Part shown: one piece after another, positions 45,408-54,521 of the stretch
Position numbering within the stretch: position 1 is the stretch's first letter
How the letters are laid out: each line of letters begins with the position of its first letter
Assembly (NCBI GenBank): GCA_050331475.1
Contig: JBHJGU010000047.1
Location: 1-64,000 of the forward strand
Source of the DNA: JBHJGU01 sp050331475
GTDB taxonomy: Bacteria > Pseudomonadota > Alphaproteobacteria > Caulobacterales > Maricaulaceae
Length of the DNA: 64,000 nucleotides
Direction: 5' to 3'
The notes under the pieces: generated by a model
Told to the model about the DNA's origin: nothing
Databases searched by the model: none
Seen by the model: the letters and a program-made list of their open reading frames with translations, nothing else
Position numbers and translations under genes: made by a program

Positions 45408-45533
45408 ACAGGGGCTCTCGTTTTTCGTCTGATAGCAGAAATAGACTGTAACCACCCTGCGGCCAGAGGCCATGAGACGAACAGCGCGGGTCTCTGTTGA
45501 CCCCGCATCGCGCCCGCCCCACTTATCGCCGCC

Positions 45534-46808
45534 ATGAACGCGCCGCGAAACACTGTTGAGACCCTCACCTTGGGCTGCCGGCTTAATGGCTGGGAGTCTG
45601 AGGCCATCGCCCAAGCCGCCGCGAAAGGCGGGCTTGAGGACGTGGTCGTGGTCAACACCTGCGCAGTCACCCAGGAAGCGGTGCGCCAGGCGCGCCAAAC
45701 GATCCGTCGCGCGCGGCGCGACCGCCCTGGCGCCCAGCTCGTCGTCACCGGCTGCGCCGCCCAAATCGACCCCGAAAGCTTCGCCGCCATGGACGAAGTC
45801 GACCGGGTGGTCGGCAATGCCGAAAAGCTAGACCCTAAGACTTGGCGCGCGGCGAATTTTGCGGCGGAGACCGAACCCGTACGCGTGGGCGACATCTTTT
45901 CAGTCACCGAAACGGCGGGGCATTTGATCGACGGCTTCGCCACCCGCGCCCGCGCCTATGTGCAAGTGCAGAACGGCTGTAATCACCGCTGCACGTTTTG
46001 CATCATCCCCTATGGCCGCGGTGACTCTCGCTCAGTCCCCGCCGGGGAACTGGTCAGCCAGATCCGTCGGTTGGTCGAGGCGGGCCATCGCGAAGTGGTG
46101 CTCACCGGGGTCGATCTGACCAGTTGGGGCGAGGATTTGCCCGGTCGGCCCAAGCTCGGGGCCTTGGTGCGCCGTATCCTGGCCCATGTTCCCGATCTGC
46201 CGCGCTTACGGCTCTCCTCCATCGATGCGGTGGAGATCGATCCGGGCCTTCTAGACTTCGTGATCGGCGAGCCTCGGGTCGCGCCTCACCTGCATTTATC
46301 CTTGCAGGCCGGCGATGACCTGATCCTCAAGCGCATGAAACGGCGGCATTCGCGCGCGCAAGCGGTCGATTTGTGCCACAAGGTGAAAGCCGCCCGCCCA
46401 GAGACGGCGATAGGCGCGGATTTGATCGCGGGCTTCCCGACCGAGACCGAAGCGATGTTCGAGAACACCCTCGCGCTGATCGAGGATTGCACGCTCGATT
46501 ATGTCCACGTCTTCCCGTTTTCGCCCCGGCCCGGCACACCAGCCGCCCGCATGCCCCAGCTCGACCGCAGCGTCATCAAAGCCCGCGCCGCCCGGCTGCG
46601 TGAAGCGGCGTCGCAGGCCCATCATCGCTGGCTCAGCCGCCATGTGGGCGAGACGCGCGAGGCGATTGTGGAGAGCGGCGGCCGGGCGCGCTTAGCCGAT
46701 TTCTCACCGGTGCGTCTGCCTGCGGATTGTCCGGCGCGCCCTGGCGCAGAAATCGCGGTGCGCCTAGAGGCGGTGGACGGGGACGTTTTGCAAGGAGCGC
46801 CGGTGTGA
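45534..46808 (+). CDS. mtaB: tRNA t6A37 methylthiotransferase MtaB
   Basis: Radical-SAM enzyme that makes ms2t6A37 in tRNA. The 424 residues have the UPF0004 cysteines (LTLGCRLNGWESEA, VVNTCAVTQEA, VVTGCAAQIDP), the radical-SAM cluster NGCNHRCTFCIIPYGRGDSR, LTGVDLTSWGEDLPGRPKLG (the MtaB-type VD motif distinguishing it from MiaB and RimO), and SLQAGDDLILKRMKRRHSRA. Unlike its paralogue miaB in this window it is intact. Stop overlaps ftsY by GTGA. Confidence 0.94.
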   Translation: MNAPRNTVETLTLGCRLNGWESEAIAQAAAKGGLEDVVVVNTCAVTQEAVRQARQTIRRARRDRPGAQLVVTGCAAQIDPESFAAMDEVDRVVGNAEKLDPKTWRAANFAAETEPVRVGDIFSVTETAGHLIDGFATRARAYVQVQNGCNHRCTFCIIPYGRGDSRSVPAGELVSQIRRLVEAGHREVVLTGVDLTSWGEDLPGRPKLGALVRRILAHVPDLPRLRLSSIDAVEIDPGLLDFVIGEPRVAPHLHLSLQAGDDLILKRMKRRHSRAQAVDLCHKVKAARPETAIGADLIAGFPTETEAMFENTLALIEDCTLDYVHVFPFSPRPGTPAARMPQLDRSVIKARAARLREAASQAHHRWLSRHVGETREAIVESGGRARLADFSPVRLPADCPARPGAEIAVRLEAVDGDVLQGAPV

Positions 46809-47752
46809 GCGAGAAAAAACCGGGCTTTTTCAGCCGTCTGTCGCGCGGGCTGTCGCGGTCGTCCGAACGGCTCTCCGACGGCGTGCTCGATCTGATCAAA
46901 ACCAAGCTCGACGAGGAGACGCTCGACGAGTTGGAGGAGGTGCTCATCGCGGCGGATTTGGGCGCGGAGGTGGCCGGCGAGGTGCGCGCAGCGCTCGCGA
47001 GCGACAAATTTCGCTCCCAGATCGACATTATCGAAGTGCGCGAGGAGTTAGCCAAAGCGGTCGCCCGAAAGCTCGGCCCGCTTGAAGCGCCGCTCGATCT
47101 TAGCGGGCCGAAGCCGCAAGTGGTGCTGTTCGTCGGTGTGAACGGGTCAGGCAAGACCACCACCCTGGGCAAGCTCGCCGCCCGGCTCAAAGCGCAAGGC
47201 CAGTCGGTGGTTCTCGGCGCGGGCGACACCTTCCGCGCCGCGGCCATCGAGCAAATTGGCGTGTGGGGTCAACGCGTCGGCGCGCCGGTGATCGCCAAAG
47301 AGATCGGCGCGGACGCAGCCGGGGTGGCCTATGACACAGTCGCCAAAGCGCAAGACGTGCGTGCGGACGTGGCGTTGATCGACACCGCGGGTCGGCTTCA
47401 GAATAAGGCCGGCCTGATGGAGGAATTGAAAAAGATCGTTCGCGTGATCCAGAAACGCGACGCGTCGGCCCCCCATCACGTGATCTTGGTGCTCGACGCG
47501 ACGGTGGGCCAAAACGCCATCGCCCAAGCCCAGGCCTTCACCGACATCGCCGGGGTCACCGGTCTCGCGATGACCAAGCTCGACGGCACCGCGAAAGGCG
47601 GGGTTCTCGTAGCGCTGGCGAGCAAGCAGCGCCTGCCGATCCATCTGATCGGCGTGGGCGAAGGGGTGGACGATTTGCATGACTTCCAAGCGCTCGACTT
47701 TGCACGCGCGCTGGCGGGCCTCGAAGACGCGGATCTAACCGCGCCGCGATGA
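46805..47752 (+). CDS. ftsY: signal recognition particle receptor FtsY
   Basis: Membrane-associated GTPase that receives SRP-bound ribosomes. 315 residues from GTG 46805 (VSEKKPGFFSRLSRGLSRSS), with a short amphipathic N-terminus instead of the long acidic A domain of E. coli. G motifs: FVGVNGSGKTTTLGKLAARL (G1), GDTFRAAAIEQIGVWGQRVG, ALIDTAGRLQNKAGLMEELK (G3), AMTKLDGTAKGGVLVALASK (G4 region) and LIGVGEGVDDLHDFQALDFA. Overlaps mtaB by 4 bp and the next gene by 4 bp. Confidence 0.96.
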   Translation: MSEKKPGFFSRLSRGLSRSSERLSDGVLDLIKTKLDEETLDELEEVLIAADLGAEVAGEVRAALASDKFRSQIDIIEVREELAKAVARKLGPLEAPLDLSGPKPQVVLFVGVNGSGKTTTLGKLAARLKAQGQSVVLGAGDTFRAAAIEQIGVWGQRVGAPVIAKEIGADAAGVAYDTVAKAQDVRADVALIDTAGRLQNKAGLMEELKKIVRVIQKRDASAPHHVILVLDATVGQNAIAQAQAFTDIAGVTGLAMTKLDGTAKGGVLVALASKQRLPIHLIGVGEGVDDLHDFQALDFARALAGLEDADLTAPR

Positions 47753-48588
47753 GCCCGGACAGCGCGGCCGCGCTCATGGCCTTAGGGTCTGCGGCTTGTC
47801 ATGCTGTGTTCAATGCAGCCCTGCGCCGGGACGGGGACCGCTACGCACGCCGGGGCGGCATGAACGCCTTGGCCGCCCTGATCGCTTTGCCGTTCTTGTT
47901 CGTCTTTCCCCCGCCAGGCCTGACAGCGGGGCTGCATTTGGCGGCCAGCGTCGGCATCATGGCGGTTTACCAGATCGCCCAGATCGAGAGCTATAAGCGC
48001 GGCGGGCTTTCCACCGTCTATCCCATTACCCGCGGCGCCGGAGTGGCGCTGACGGCGCTGGGCGCGGCGCTCATCTTCCAAGAGCCGTTTCCGCCCCTGA
48101 AGATCCTGGGCTTCGCCATTGCGGTGGCCGCCTTACTGACATTCGCGCGCGGCGAAGGGGCGGCGAGCCGGTCTGCGATCGCCTGGGCGCTGATCACCGC
48201 AAGCTGCATCATGATCTACACGCTCAACGACGGCGCGGGCGTGAAAGCGGCGTCGACGTTTTTCAGCTATGCGGCGTGGTTCTTTGTTCTCCAGGGTTGG
48301 ATCCCCTTAGCCGTCGCATGGCGCGCGCGCGGATCGGCGCTGCCGGGATTGCTCAAGCAGGAGGCGCCCATCGCGGCGCTGGGCGCTGGGCTAATGCTGG
48401 CGACCTATTCGCTCAACCTCGCCGCCCTGCGCTTGGGTAATGTGGCCGAAGTTGCCGCCTTGAGAGAACTCAGCGTGCCGCTAGCGGCGTTCCTCGGCGC
48501 ATGGCTGTTCCATGAACGGCTGGGCGGCGTACGCGTCTTGGCGGCCTGCGTGCTCGCCGGCGGCTTGGTGGTGATCCGCTTGAGTTAG
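47749..48588 (+). CDS. EamA/DMT-superfamily membrane transporter
   Basis: A 279-residue inner-membrane protein with ten hydrophobic segments in two EamA repeats. Typical positions: ESYKRGGLSTVYPITRGAGV (end of helix 3 and start of helix 4), ALIFQEPFPPLKILGFAIAV, and in the second half LNLAALRLGNVAEVAALREL followed by LGAWLFHERLGGVRVLAACV. ATG at 47749 overlaps the ftsY stop (ATGA). Substrate unknown; members export amino acids or other metabolites. Confidence 0.9.
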   Translation: MSPDSAAALMALGSAACHAVFNAALRRDGDRYARRGGMNALAALIALPFLFVFPPPGLTAGLHLAASVGIMAVYQIAQIESYKRGGLSTVYPITRGAGVALTALGAALIFQEPFPPLKILGFAIAVAALLTFARGEGAASRSAIAWALITASCIMIYTLNDGAGVKAASTFFSYAAWFFVLQGWIPLAVAWRARGSALPGLLKQEAPIAALGAGLMLATYSLNLAALRLGNVAEVAALRELSVPLAAFLGAWLFHERLGGVRVLAACVLAGGLVVIRLS

Positions 48589-48597
48589 ATCGGGGGG

Positions 48598-49056
48598 CTA
48601 TCGGCGATCGGGTGTTTTCAAGTCCGCCGTGCGCCAGACCGCGGTCGCCGTTGAACCGCCGGGTAAATCGAGAACCAAGCGGATCGTATCCGCAGCCTCG
48701 AAAGCGTGCGCGTCGACGTCTGCGCGCCAGAGCCCGGGGTCCGGGTTCAGCCCGAGCGGTTCAAGCCCCTCGATCTGCAGGAGGGCGGAGACGACGCGGG
48801 CCTGACAGCGCCGATCCAACACCGGAAACAACCGCCGTTCCGTCTCGCCGCGGGGCCGCATGGCCAGACTTGCGCCACAGTCCAGCCCGCTGACCGGCGC
48901 GACGACGCCCAAGGGGCGGCTGGGCACGGATAATCCGGTCTGATTGTACAACGCCAGCGCCACACCGACCCACAGGAGAAACGGCGCGGAGAGCCACTTC
49001 CATCCCCCCATAGCGCGCAAAGCCGGGCGTTTGGTCGGTTTTTGCGTTAGCGTCAT
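48598..49056 (-). CDS. hypothetical protein, partner of PepSY membrane protein
   Basis: 152 residues with one N-terminal membrane helix (WLSAPFLLWVGVALALYNQT) and a Cys-containing extracytoplasmic part (VVAPVSGLDCGASLAMRPRG), likely periplasmic. No domain I recognise. ATG at 49056 overlaps the stop of the PepSY gene by ATGA, so it is probably translated with it and serves the same iron-uptake unit. Confidence 0.7.
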   Translation of the reverse strand: MTLTQKPTKRPALRAMGGWKWLSAPFLLWVGVALALYNQTGLSVPSRPLGVVAPVSGLDCGASLAMRPRGETERRLFPVLDRRCQARVVSALLQIEGLEPLGLNPDPGLWRADVDAHAFEAADTIRLVLDLPGGSTATAVWRTADLKTPDRR

Positions 49057-50177
49057 TCTGCGGGACCCGGCTCGAAGAAGGGCGGCGCGGCGCGATCCCG
49101 AACCGGCCCATTGCGGCGGATACGCGCCGAATAGACATAGACGCCGCTCAGGCTCATGCCCGAGAGGATCACGCCGAAAACGAGGTAAAGAAGCTTGGTG
49201 GCGAAGCCGCCAAAATAGCCGAAATGAAGGGGGTCGGCCGCCTCACTGATCCGTTGATAGGGCGCCAAGGTAGTGGCGTCGAGCACGGCTAAGACGTCGC
49301 CCGAGAACGGGTCGACGCGCACCTCATTGGCCCGATCACGCACGAGAATCGCATCGCGCTGACCTTGTAGCTTTAACGGCTCCGCCGCGGTTTTTGGCGG
49401 GTAAACCACCTGAACCCGGAAACCGGGCGCTGCGGTTTGCGCGGCCGCGATCATCGCGTCCAGCGGCTGCGGTTCCGCCTGGGGCGACAAAGCGGCCCGG
49501 TCTATGGGCTGCGCGCGCTCTTCGAACGTGAACGGCGCCGCCCGCCAGGCCGTCGCTTCAAGCAGGTAGAACAGCCCCGTCAGGCCGATAATCGCGATAA
49601 ACCACAGCCCCCACAGCCCGCCAAGCCGGTGTAGATCGCCCCAGAGCGTGCGGGCGTCGCGATCCCGCGGCACTCTGAAAAACCCCCGCCAGAATTTACG
49701 GTACACCACAAGTCCTGAGATCATTGAGCCCAGTAAAAGCAGCGAAAACAGGCTGACAGCGATGACCCCAAGGCCGGTGGGGATCATGAGCCGCCGATGG
49801 GTGTCGCGCAAAATCCGCTGCGCATTGGTCCAACCCGCCTCCCCTTGCACCGCGCCCGTGTAAGGATTGACGCGAACACGGCGCGCCTGCCCGTTGGGTC
49901 GGATCGTCAGCGCCTCAGCGGCGAACCAGGGGTCGATCGGCGCCGTGAGCGATTGGACGGTGTCATCGGGATAGGCGGTTTCCACCGCCGCCAGCATCAC
50001 GCCCCAGGACACCCGGTTTTCGGCCGGTTGCGGGGCCACGCGCAAACTCGGATCGATCAGCCAGTCGATCTCGTGCGACACCACGGCTAAGGTCCCCGAG
50101 ATCAAGATCACGCTCATTAGGATGGAGAGTTTCAGCCCCACCCAGCGATGTAGATCGAACCAGCGCCGTCGCGTCAT
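49053..50177 (-). CDS. PepSY-associated transmembrane protein
   Basis: A 374-residue inner-membrane protein with four hydrophobic helices: LKLSILMSVILISGTLAVVS near the N-terminus, LGVIAVSLFSLLLLGSMISG, GLWFIAIIGLTGLFYLLEAT and a late LLYLVFGVILSGMSLSGVYV. The family is PepSY_TM (related to PiuB, FhuF-linked and ferrichrome-reductase-like proteins), members of which are suggested to reduce or process ferric siderophores. It lies 12 bp after the TonB receptor gene in the same direction, which supports a role in iron import. Confidence 0.88.
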   Translation of the reverse strand: MTRRRWFDLHRWVGLKLSILMSVILISGTLAVVSHEIDWLIDPSLRVAPQPAENRVSWGVMLAAVETAYPDDTVQSLTAPIDPWFAAEALTIRPNGQARRVRVNPYTGAVQGEAGWTNAQRILRDTHRRLMIPTGLGVIAVSLFSLLLLGSMISGLVVYRKFWRGFFRVPRDRDARTLWGDLHRLGGLWGLWFIAIIGLTGLFYLLEATAWRAAPFTFEERAQPIDRAALSPQAEPQPLDAMIAAAQTAAPGFRVQVVYPPKTAAEPLKLQGQRDAILVRDRANEVRVDPFSGDVLAVLDATTLAPYQRISEAADPLHFGYFGGFATKLLYLVFGVILSGMSLSGVYVYSARIRRNGPVRDRAAPPFFEPGPAE

Positions 50178-50189
50178 GCCGCTCCTCGC

Positions 50190-52532
50190 CTAAAACCGGC
50201 CGCTAATCCGCACGAACCGGTTCACGCCGGGATCGGGCCGAGTCGTCGCTGGCGTGCTGGGCTGCAGGATAAACGCATTGGTGACGTTGAGGACGCCAAA
50301 GCTCACCCCGAAATTCGGACGAAAGTCGTAAGACCCGGTGAGGTCCAAGCGAACAAAACCGTCCAAGTCCTCCGAGCCCGTCAAGAAAACGGGCGGTCCG
50401 CCAAACAGAGGCTGGAGCGCGTTGGGCAAGGCGGCCGTGAAGGCGTTATTGCGCTGGGACTGATAAACGACCCCGGCGCCGAGGTTCAGTCCCTCAAGTC
50501 CCCCTTGGAACGCATAGTTAAACAGGCCGCTGGCCACATGATCGGCAACACCCGGAATACTCTCGCCCGGAGTTTCGCCCGCCTCGGTGAAGATCACGGC
50601 ATCGGAATCGATGAACGCGTAATTGGCCAGCACCGAGAGCCGGTTCCCCACTTGCCCTTGAGCCGTTAACTCTATCCCGCGACTGGATTGCGTGGAGGGC
50701 GAGGCGGTAGCGAACGCCACAGTCAACGTCGGCACGTTTTCAACTTCAATACCAAACCCCGTTGCGGTCAGTTCAAGCGCGCCGGGAATGACTTGATAGC
50801 GCACCCCGCCTTCGAACACCCGCCCTTCTTGGGGATCGACGGTTTCGGTGTCGAATTCACCGGGTAAATTGACTACGAAAGACTGCGACCAATTGAAGAA
50901 CAAAGACAGGGGCGTATCGCGAAACGGCTCGACCACAACGCCAGCACGGGGCGAGAACGCGGTTTCTGTGATCTCGTCGATCGTGTCTTCGACCTCACCG
51001 AGGAACGTCACACCTCCGAAAACGCTGGTCTGGTCAACGAAGTCGAGCCGGCCGCCGCCGAGAATGTGGATGCGATCGCCAATATCGATTTGGTCAAAGA
51101 AAATCAGCCCGAAAGTCTCCACATCGGTCGAATTCGGCACGCCGCCTTCCAGCGTCAGGGGCGGTGGCGACACCAAAACAGGGTCGGAGAGACTGAGCAG
51201 GTTTAAGTCCAGGGACAACGTACCGTCGGGCAGCGGTATTGGCGGGAAATCAAAAACGCTATTGTTGTTGAAGTTGAACGCGTCCACACGCTGATACTCG
51301 AAGGAAGCCAAGAGCGTATGCGCGGCCGGTCCCGTCTTGAACCCGCCATTTAAATCGAAGCGCGCCGTGATCACGTCGCTGGCGAAGTCGCGCACCTCAA
51401 CGGACCGCAACAACGTGTCCCCGCCAATGATCGGTTCGGGCAACACCAGCGGCAAGGTCACCCCCGGGGCCACCGGCAGCGGGATCGGCACACCGGCGGG
51501 GACCAATAGGGGCTCGGGGAAAATCAGGACGGGCTCGGTCGCCGGCCCGTCAAAGTCATTGGCGATGACCGATGCGGTCACCCGCGTCGACCAAGTCTCG
51601 TTAAAGGCGTGCGCGATCTCAAGAAACCCGCTGATGTCTTCATTGACAATCGGTCCGACCGTGGGATCGCCGAAAAAGTCTCCGCGCTCACCCACCACAT
51701 TGCCGTCCAGATCAAACAGAATGCCCCGATCGAACGGGTTCTCCGTGCGCAAATACTCGCCGCGGAGTAAGACGGAGGTGGCCTCATTAGGCGCCCACAA
51801 CACGCTGGGGGAGACGAACACCCGGTTTTCCGGGAAGGTTTCCTCAAACGCGTCTTGAAAGCGGAAGCTGTTGCCGCCTTCCACCGCCGTGATCAGCCGG
51901 ACAGCGAGTTCGTCGGTAAGGGGCGTGTTTAAGTCGAATTCGCCGCGGGTCCGAATGAGGCTGGAGCCTTCGACGGCAAAGCCCGCGAAGGTCTCGCCCA
52001 AGACAGGCCGCTTGCGCACCACATTGACGACCCCGCCCGGGCCGCCCTGCCCGAACAAGGCCGAGCTTGGCCCACGCAAAATCTCGGTGCGTTCAATGGA
52101 GGACGCATCGCGCCGACGGGGGCTGAACGCCACAACGCCGTTTTGCAAAACGCCGTCATCGGCCACGCTGGCGGCAAAGCCGCGAAACAAAAAGTTCTCG
52201 CTCGATCCGCCGAACTGGTTGCCTTGAACCCCGCCTACCGCGAAATCGATAACATCATCGAGCCGCGCGCCGCCGATTTGGTCGAGCACGTCCTCGCCCA
52301 AAATCTGGATCGATAAGGGTTGGTCCTCAATCGGCGTGTTTAACCGTGTGCCCACCCCGGAACCTTCCCGCAGGTCCAACGCGGCGCCCTCGACAATGAT
52401 CACCTCGGCGTCGGCTTCGGTGACGGTTTCGGTTTGTGCGCCTTGGGTTTGCGCCTGGGCCTGGCTCGCGCATAGAACCAGCGCCGAGGCGCACAAAAAC
52501 CAGCCTGAACGCCGGTTTGGTCTCGTGATCAT
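50190..52532 (-). CDS. TonB-dependent siderophore receptor
   Basis: Outer-membrane ferric-siderophore importer of 780 residues. Signal peptide RSGWFLCASALVLCASQAQA; plug domain (about 60-190) with DLREGSGVGTRLNTPIEDQP, GGVQGNQFGGSSENFLFRGF and LRGPSSALFGQGGPGGVVNV followed by VRKRPV; then a 22-strand barrel ending in the classic aromatic C-terminus NRFVRISGRF. The plug pattern is that of FhuA/FpvA-type siderophore receptors. ATG 52532 chosen over the adjacent TTG. A Fur-like site lies just upstream. Confidence 0.94.
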   Translation of the reverse strand: MITRPNRRSGWFLCASALVLCASQAQAQTQGAQTETVTEADAEVIIVEGAALDLREGSGVGTRLNTPIEDQPLSIQILGEDVLDQIGGARLDDVIDFAVGGVQGNQFGGSSENFLFRGFAASVADDGVLQNGVVAFSPRRRDASSIERTEILRGPSSALFGQGGPGGVVNVVRKRPVLGETFAGFAVEGSSLIRTRGEFDLNTPLTDELAVRLITAVEGGNSFRFQDAFEETFPENRVFVSPSVLWAPNEATSVLLRGEYLRTENPFDRGILFDLDGNVVGERGDFFGDPTVGPIVNEDISGFLEIAHAFNETWSTRVTASVIANDFDGPATEPVLIFPEPLLVPAGVPIPLPVAPGVTLPLVLPEPIIGGDTLLRSVEVRDFASDVITARFDLNGGFKTGPAAHTLLASFEYQRVDAFNFNNNSVFDFPPIPLPDGTLSLDLNLLSLSDPVLVSPPPLTLEGGVPNSTDVETFGLIFFDQIDIGDRIHILGGGRLDFVDQTSVFGGVTFLGEVEDTIDEITETAFSPRAGVVVEPFRDTPLSLFFNWSQSFVVNLPGEFDTETVDPQEGRVFEGGVRYQVIPGALELTATGFGIEVENVPTLTVAFATASPSTQSSRGIELTAQGQVGNRLSVLANYAFIDSDAVIFTEAGETPGESIPGVADHVASGLFNYAFQGGLEGLNLGAGVVYQSQRNNAFTAALPNALQPLFGGPPVFLTGSEDLDGFVRLDLTGSYDFRPNFGVSFGVLNVTNAFILQPSTPATTRPDPGVNRFVRISGRF

Positions 52533-52567
52533 CAACGCCCCCGATGCGACTAGGTGTTAGGGGCGGC

Positions 52568-52596
52568 GATAATCGTTCGCACTCGCATTTGCAATG
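52568..52596 (-). promoter_or_regulatory. candidate Fur box upstream of the siderophore receptor
   Basis: On the minus strand CATTGCAAATGCGAGTGCGA followed by ACGATTATC, 36 bp before the ATG. It resembles the alternating TGCGAA/GATAAT-type Fur sites of alphaproteobacteria and fits iron repression of the receptor operon. Imperfect match, so moderate confidence. Confidence 0.5.
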
Positions 52597-52727
52597 TAGC
52601 GGGAACCATCGTGAATGCGGCGCGGCCATCGGGCGCGGGTCCGCTTTGGGGCGCGGTGACTGCAGCCTGGCTTGGCGGCGCCCCAGACCGTGTTAAGTCC
52701 TAATCATCCAATGAGAGAGGACACCTG

Positions 52728-53360
52728 ATGAGCGAAGGCCGGAGAGTGGCGGGACAAGGCGCGCGGCTATTCGCGGACGCGGTGCCGATTATCGTGTTTT
52801 TTGGGGTCTATATTTTCAGCAAACGCTTTTTATCCGAAAGCGGGGCTGAGAACGCGATCTATTACGCCACGGCCGCGTTTATTCCCACCGTCTTGGCGTC
52901 GGTGGGCTATGCGCGCCTGTCGGAAAAGCGGTGGCCGGCCATGCCGGTGTTCACCGCGATTATCGTTGTCGTGTTTGGCGGGCTCACCTTGGCGCTGCGC
53001 GATCCGACGTTCATTAAGATGAAGCCGACCGTGGTGAACATGTTATTCGCCGTATTGATTTTCGGCTCTCTGGCTGTGGGTCGTAACATTTGGAAGGTGT
53101 TTTTTCGGCATATTTTCGAACTGCCCGACCATGCCTGGCGAACTCTAGCGATCCGGTGGGGGTTGTTTTTTATATTCTTGGCGATCTTCAATGAAGTGCT
53201 TTGGCGCGGGTTCTCGGAAGAGACGTGGGTGACGGTGAAAACCTTCGTCGTGCCCGCGCTCACCTTCGGGTTCGCCCTGGCCAATGTGGGCGTGGTGATG
53301 CGTCATCAAGCCAAGGACGACCCAACAGCGCCGGCCACTGCGCGGGATGCGGGTGAATAG
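52728..53360 (+). CDS. ispZ: septation protein A / inner-membrane protein IspZ (YciB)
   Basis: Integral membrane protein of the YciB/IspZ family linked to septation and envelope integrity. The 210 residues show five hydrophobic segments and family motifs: DAVPIIVFFGVYIFSKRFLS (near 17-37), FGGLTLALRDPTFIKMKPTV, LFGSL-like AVLIFGSLAVGRN, and the RWGLFFIFLAIFNEVLWRGF segment. In relatives it follows ftsY; here the TonB/PepSY unit lies between. A terminator is found 147 bp downstream. Confidence 0.93.
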   Translation: MSEGRRVAGQGARLFADAVPIIVFFGVYIFSKRFLSESGAENAIYYATAAFIPTVLASVGYARLSEKRWPAMPVFTAIIVVVFGGLTLALRDPTFIKMKPTVVNMLFAVLIFGSLAVGRNIWKVFFRHIFELPDHAWRTLAIRWGLFFIFLAIFNEVLWRGFSEETWVTVKTFVVPALTFGFALANVGVVMRHQAKDDPTAPATARDAGE

Positions 53361-53506
53361 GAATATTGCCCTAGAATTTTGACACTCCGCCCAGGCGGCG
53401 TCCACCCACCGGTATCGATAGACTGTGTGACCGCTGCCCGGGCGTTAAACCGCGGACGCGATCTAAAAGATCGAGATCCCGACGCCCTCCGGACTATCGA
53501 TCCCCC

Positions 53507-53532
53507 CCGACGCTCGAGCGTCGGAACTTTTT
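53507..53532 (+). terminator. intrinsic terminator
   Basis: Perfect palindrome CCGACGCTCGAGCGTCGG followed after AAC by five T. It lies between ispZ and the convergent NUDIX gene and has a T-tract only in the plus direction, so it most likely ends the ispZ transcript. Confidence 0.65.
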
Positions 53533-53563
53533 CTACGTCTTTGATTTCGAAGCCTTAAAAGAC

Positions 53564-54082
53564 TTATTGGGCCGATCGGCGCGCGGGCGCAAAACACGTC
53601 TCGTCTTTCGTTGCGCGCCAGTCTTCCAGCGCCCACACGACGCTTGGGAACGCAATCTCTGCTCTAGGAATACGTTCCCATTCATAGAGTGCAACCGCCT
53701 CACTTTCCGGGCCAGCGGCAATGTCAGAGGCTAACGACGCCCGGAAAAACAGCTGAACTTGGGAGATGCGGGGAATGGAATAGACCCCGATCAGCGCGTC
53801 GATCGCGATCTCGCAGCAGGCCTCTTCGCGGGCTTCGCGCGCGGCCCCGGCCTCAACGCTTTCCCCCTCTTCCATATAACCCGCGGGCAGGGTCCAGAAC
53901 CCGCGCCGGGGCTCGATCGCGCGTTTGCACATCAGGATGCGACCGTCCGCTGCCGCCACGACGGCGCCGGCGACGATCTTTGGATTGACGTAATCAACGA
54001 ACCCACAGGCGTCGCAAACAGCGCGTTCCCGCTCATCGCCCTGGGGGATTTTCCGGCTGAAAGACGGCGCGCGCGGATCCAT
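53564..54082 (-). CDS. NUDIX hydrolase with zinc ribbon
   Basis: Nucleoside-diphosphate-linked moiety hydrolase of 172 residues. A four-Cys-type start (RAVCDACGFVDYVNPKIVAG, only two Cys visible) precedes the Nudix box GYMEEGESVEAGAAREAREE followed by ACC (near 65-88; the final Gly of the box is Cys). PAGYMEEGES and YSIPRISQVQLFFRASL are typical of the NudC-related ADP-ribose/NADH pyrophosphatase-like branch. ATG at 54082 fits; sequence upstream in frame is not protein-like. Followed by a convergent terminator. Confidence 0.88.
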   Translation of the reverse strand: MDPRAPSFSRKIPQGDERERAVCDACGFVDYVNPKIVAGAVVAAADGRILMCKRAIEPRRGFWTLPAGYMEEGESVEAGAAREAREEACCEIAIDALIGVYSIPRISQVQLFFRASLASDIAAGPESEAVALYEWERIPRAEIAFPSVVWALEDWRATKDETCFAPARRSAQ

Positions 54083-54218
54083 GACCCTTAACCTGCCAGA
54101 GGATGACGCCAAGTCGAGCGCCCGCGGCGGTTTGCTACGCTGGATCGCGCTGCGCGTGCTGACACAAGTCGTGCATGACGAAGCTCTGGCGCTATGGGTT
54201 GTATGCGGTTGGGACGGC

Positions 54219-54512
54219 TTACGCGGTGGCGTTGGCGGGAATTCCAGGCGCAACGCCGAAGCCGCTATTGCTATTGGCATGATCCGAGGGTTCGTCAGTG
54301 CCCCGATAGGCGATGACGATCTCACCTTCACCTCTAATATAGGCGGCTGCGTAAAACCCGGGCACGTGGCTTTCAAAATTTAGTTCTCGAGTGAACTCGT
54401 CGCCATAACCGCCATATCCAGCGTCACCCCAGCCCTCGGGGCGTCGATGATCACCGTTTTTGCGGTAAACATCGATTGCGAAGTAAGCGTGAATGTTTCG
54501 ATCCAGAGACAT
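54219..54512 (-). pseudogene. truncated lipase-like (alpha/beta-hydrolase) protein fragment
   Basis: 97 codons from ATG 54512, with a strong GGGGAG 6 bp before it. AIDVYRKNGDHRRPEGWGD and EGEIVIAYRGTDEPSDHANS resemble the N-terminal region of lipase class-3-like proteins, where YRGTD precedes the catalytic domain. The frame stops at TAA 54219, well before a nucleophile Ser motif, and no continuation is visible in other frames. Either a decayed gene or an unrelated short protein. Confidence 0.5.
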
Positions 54513-54521
54513 GTCTCTCCC

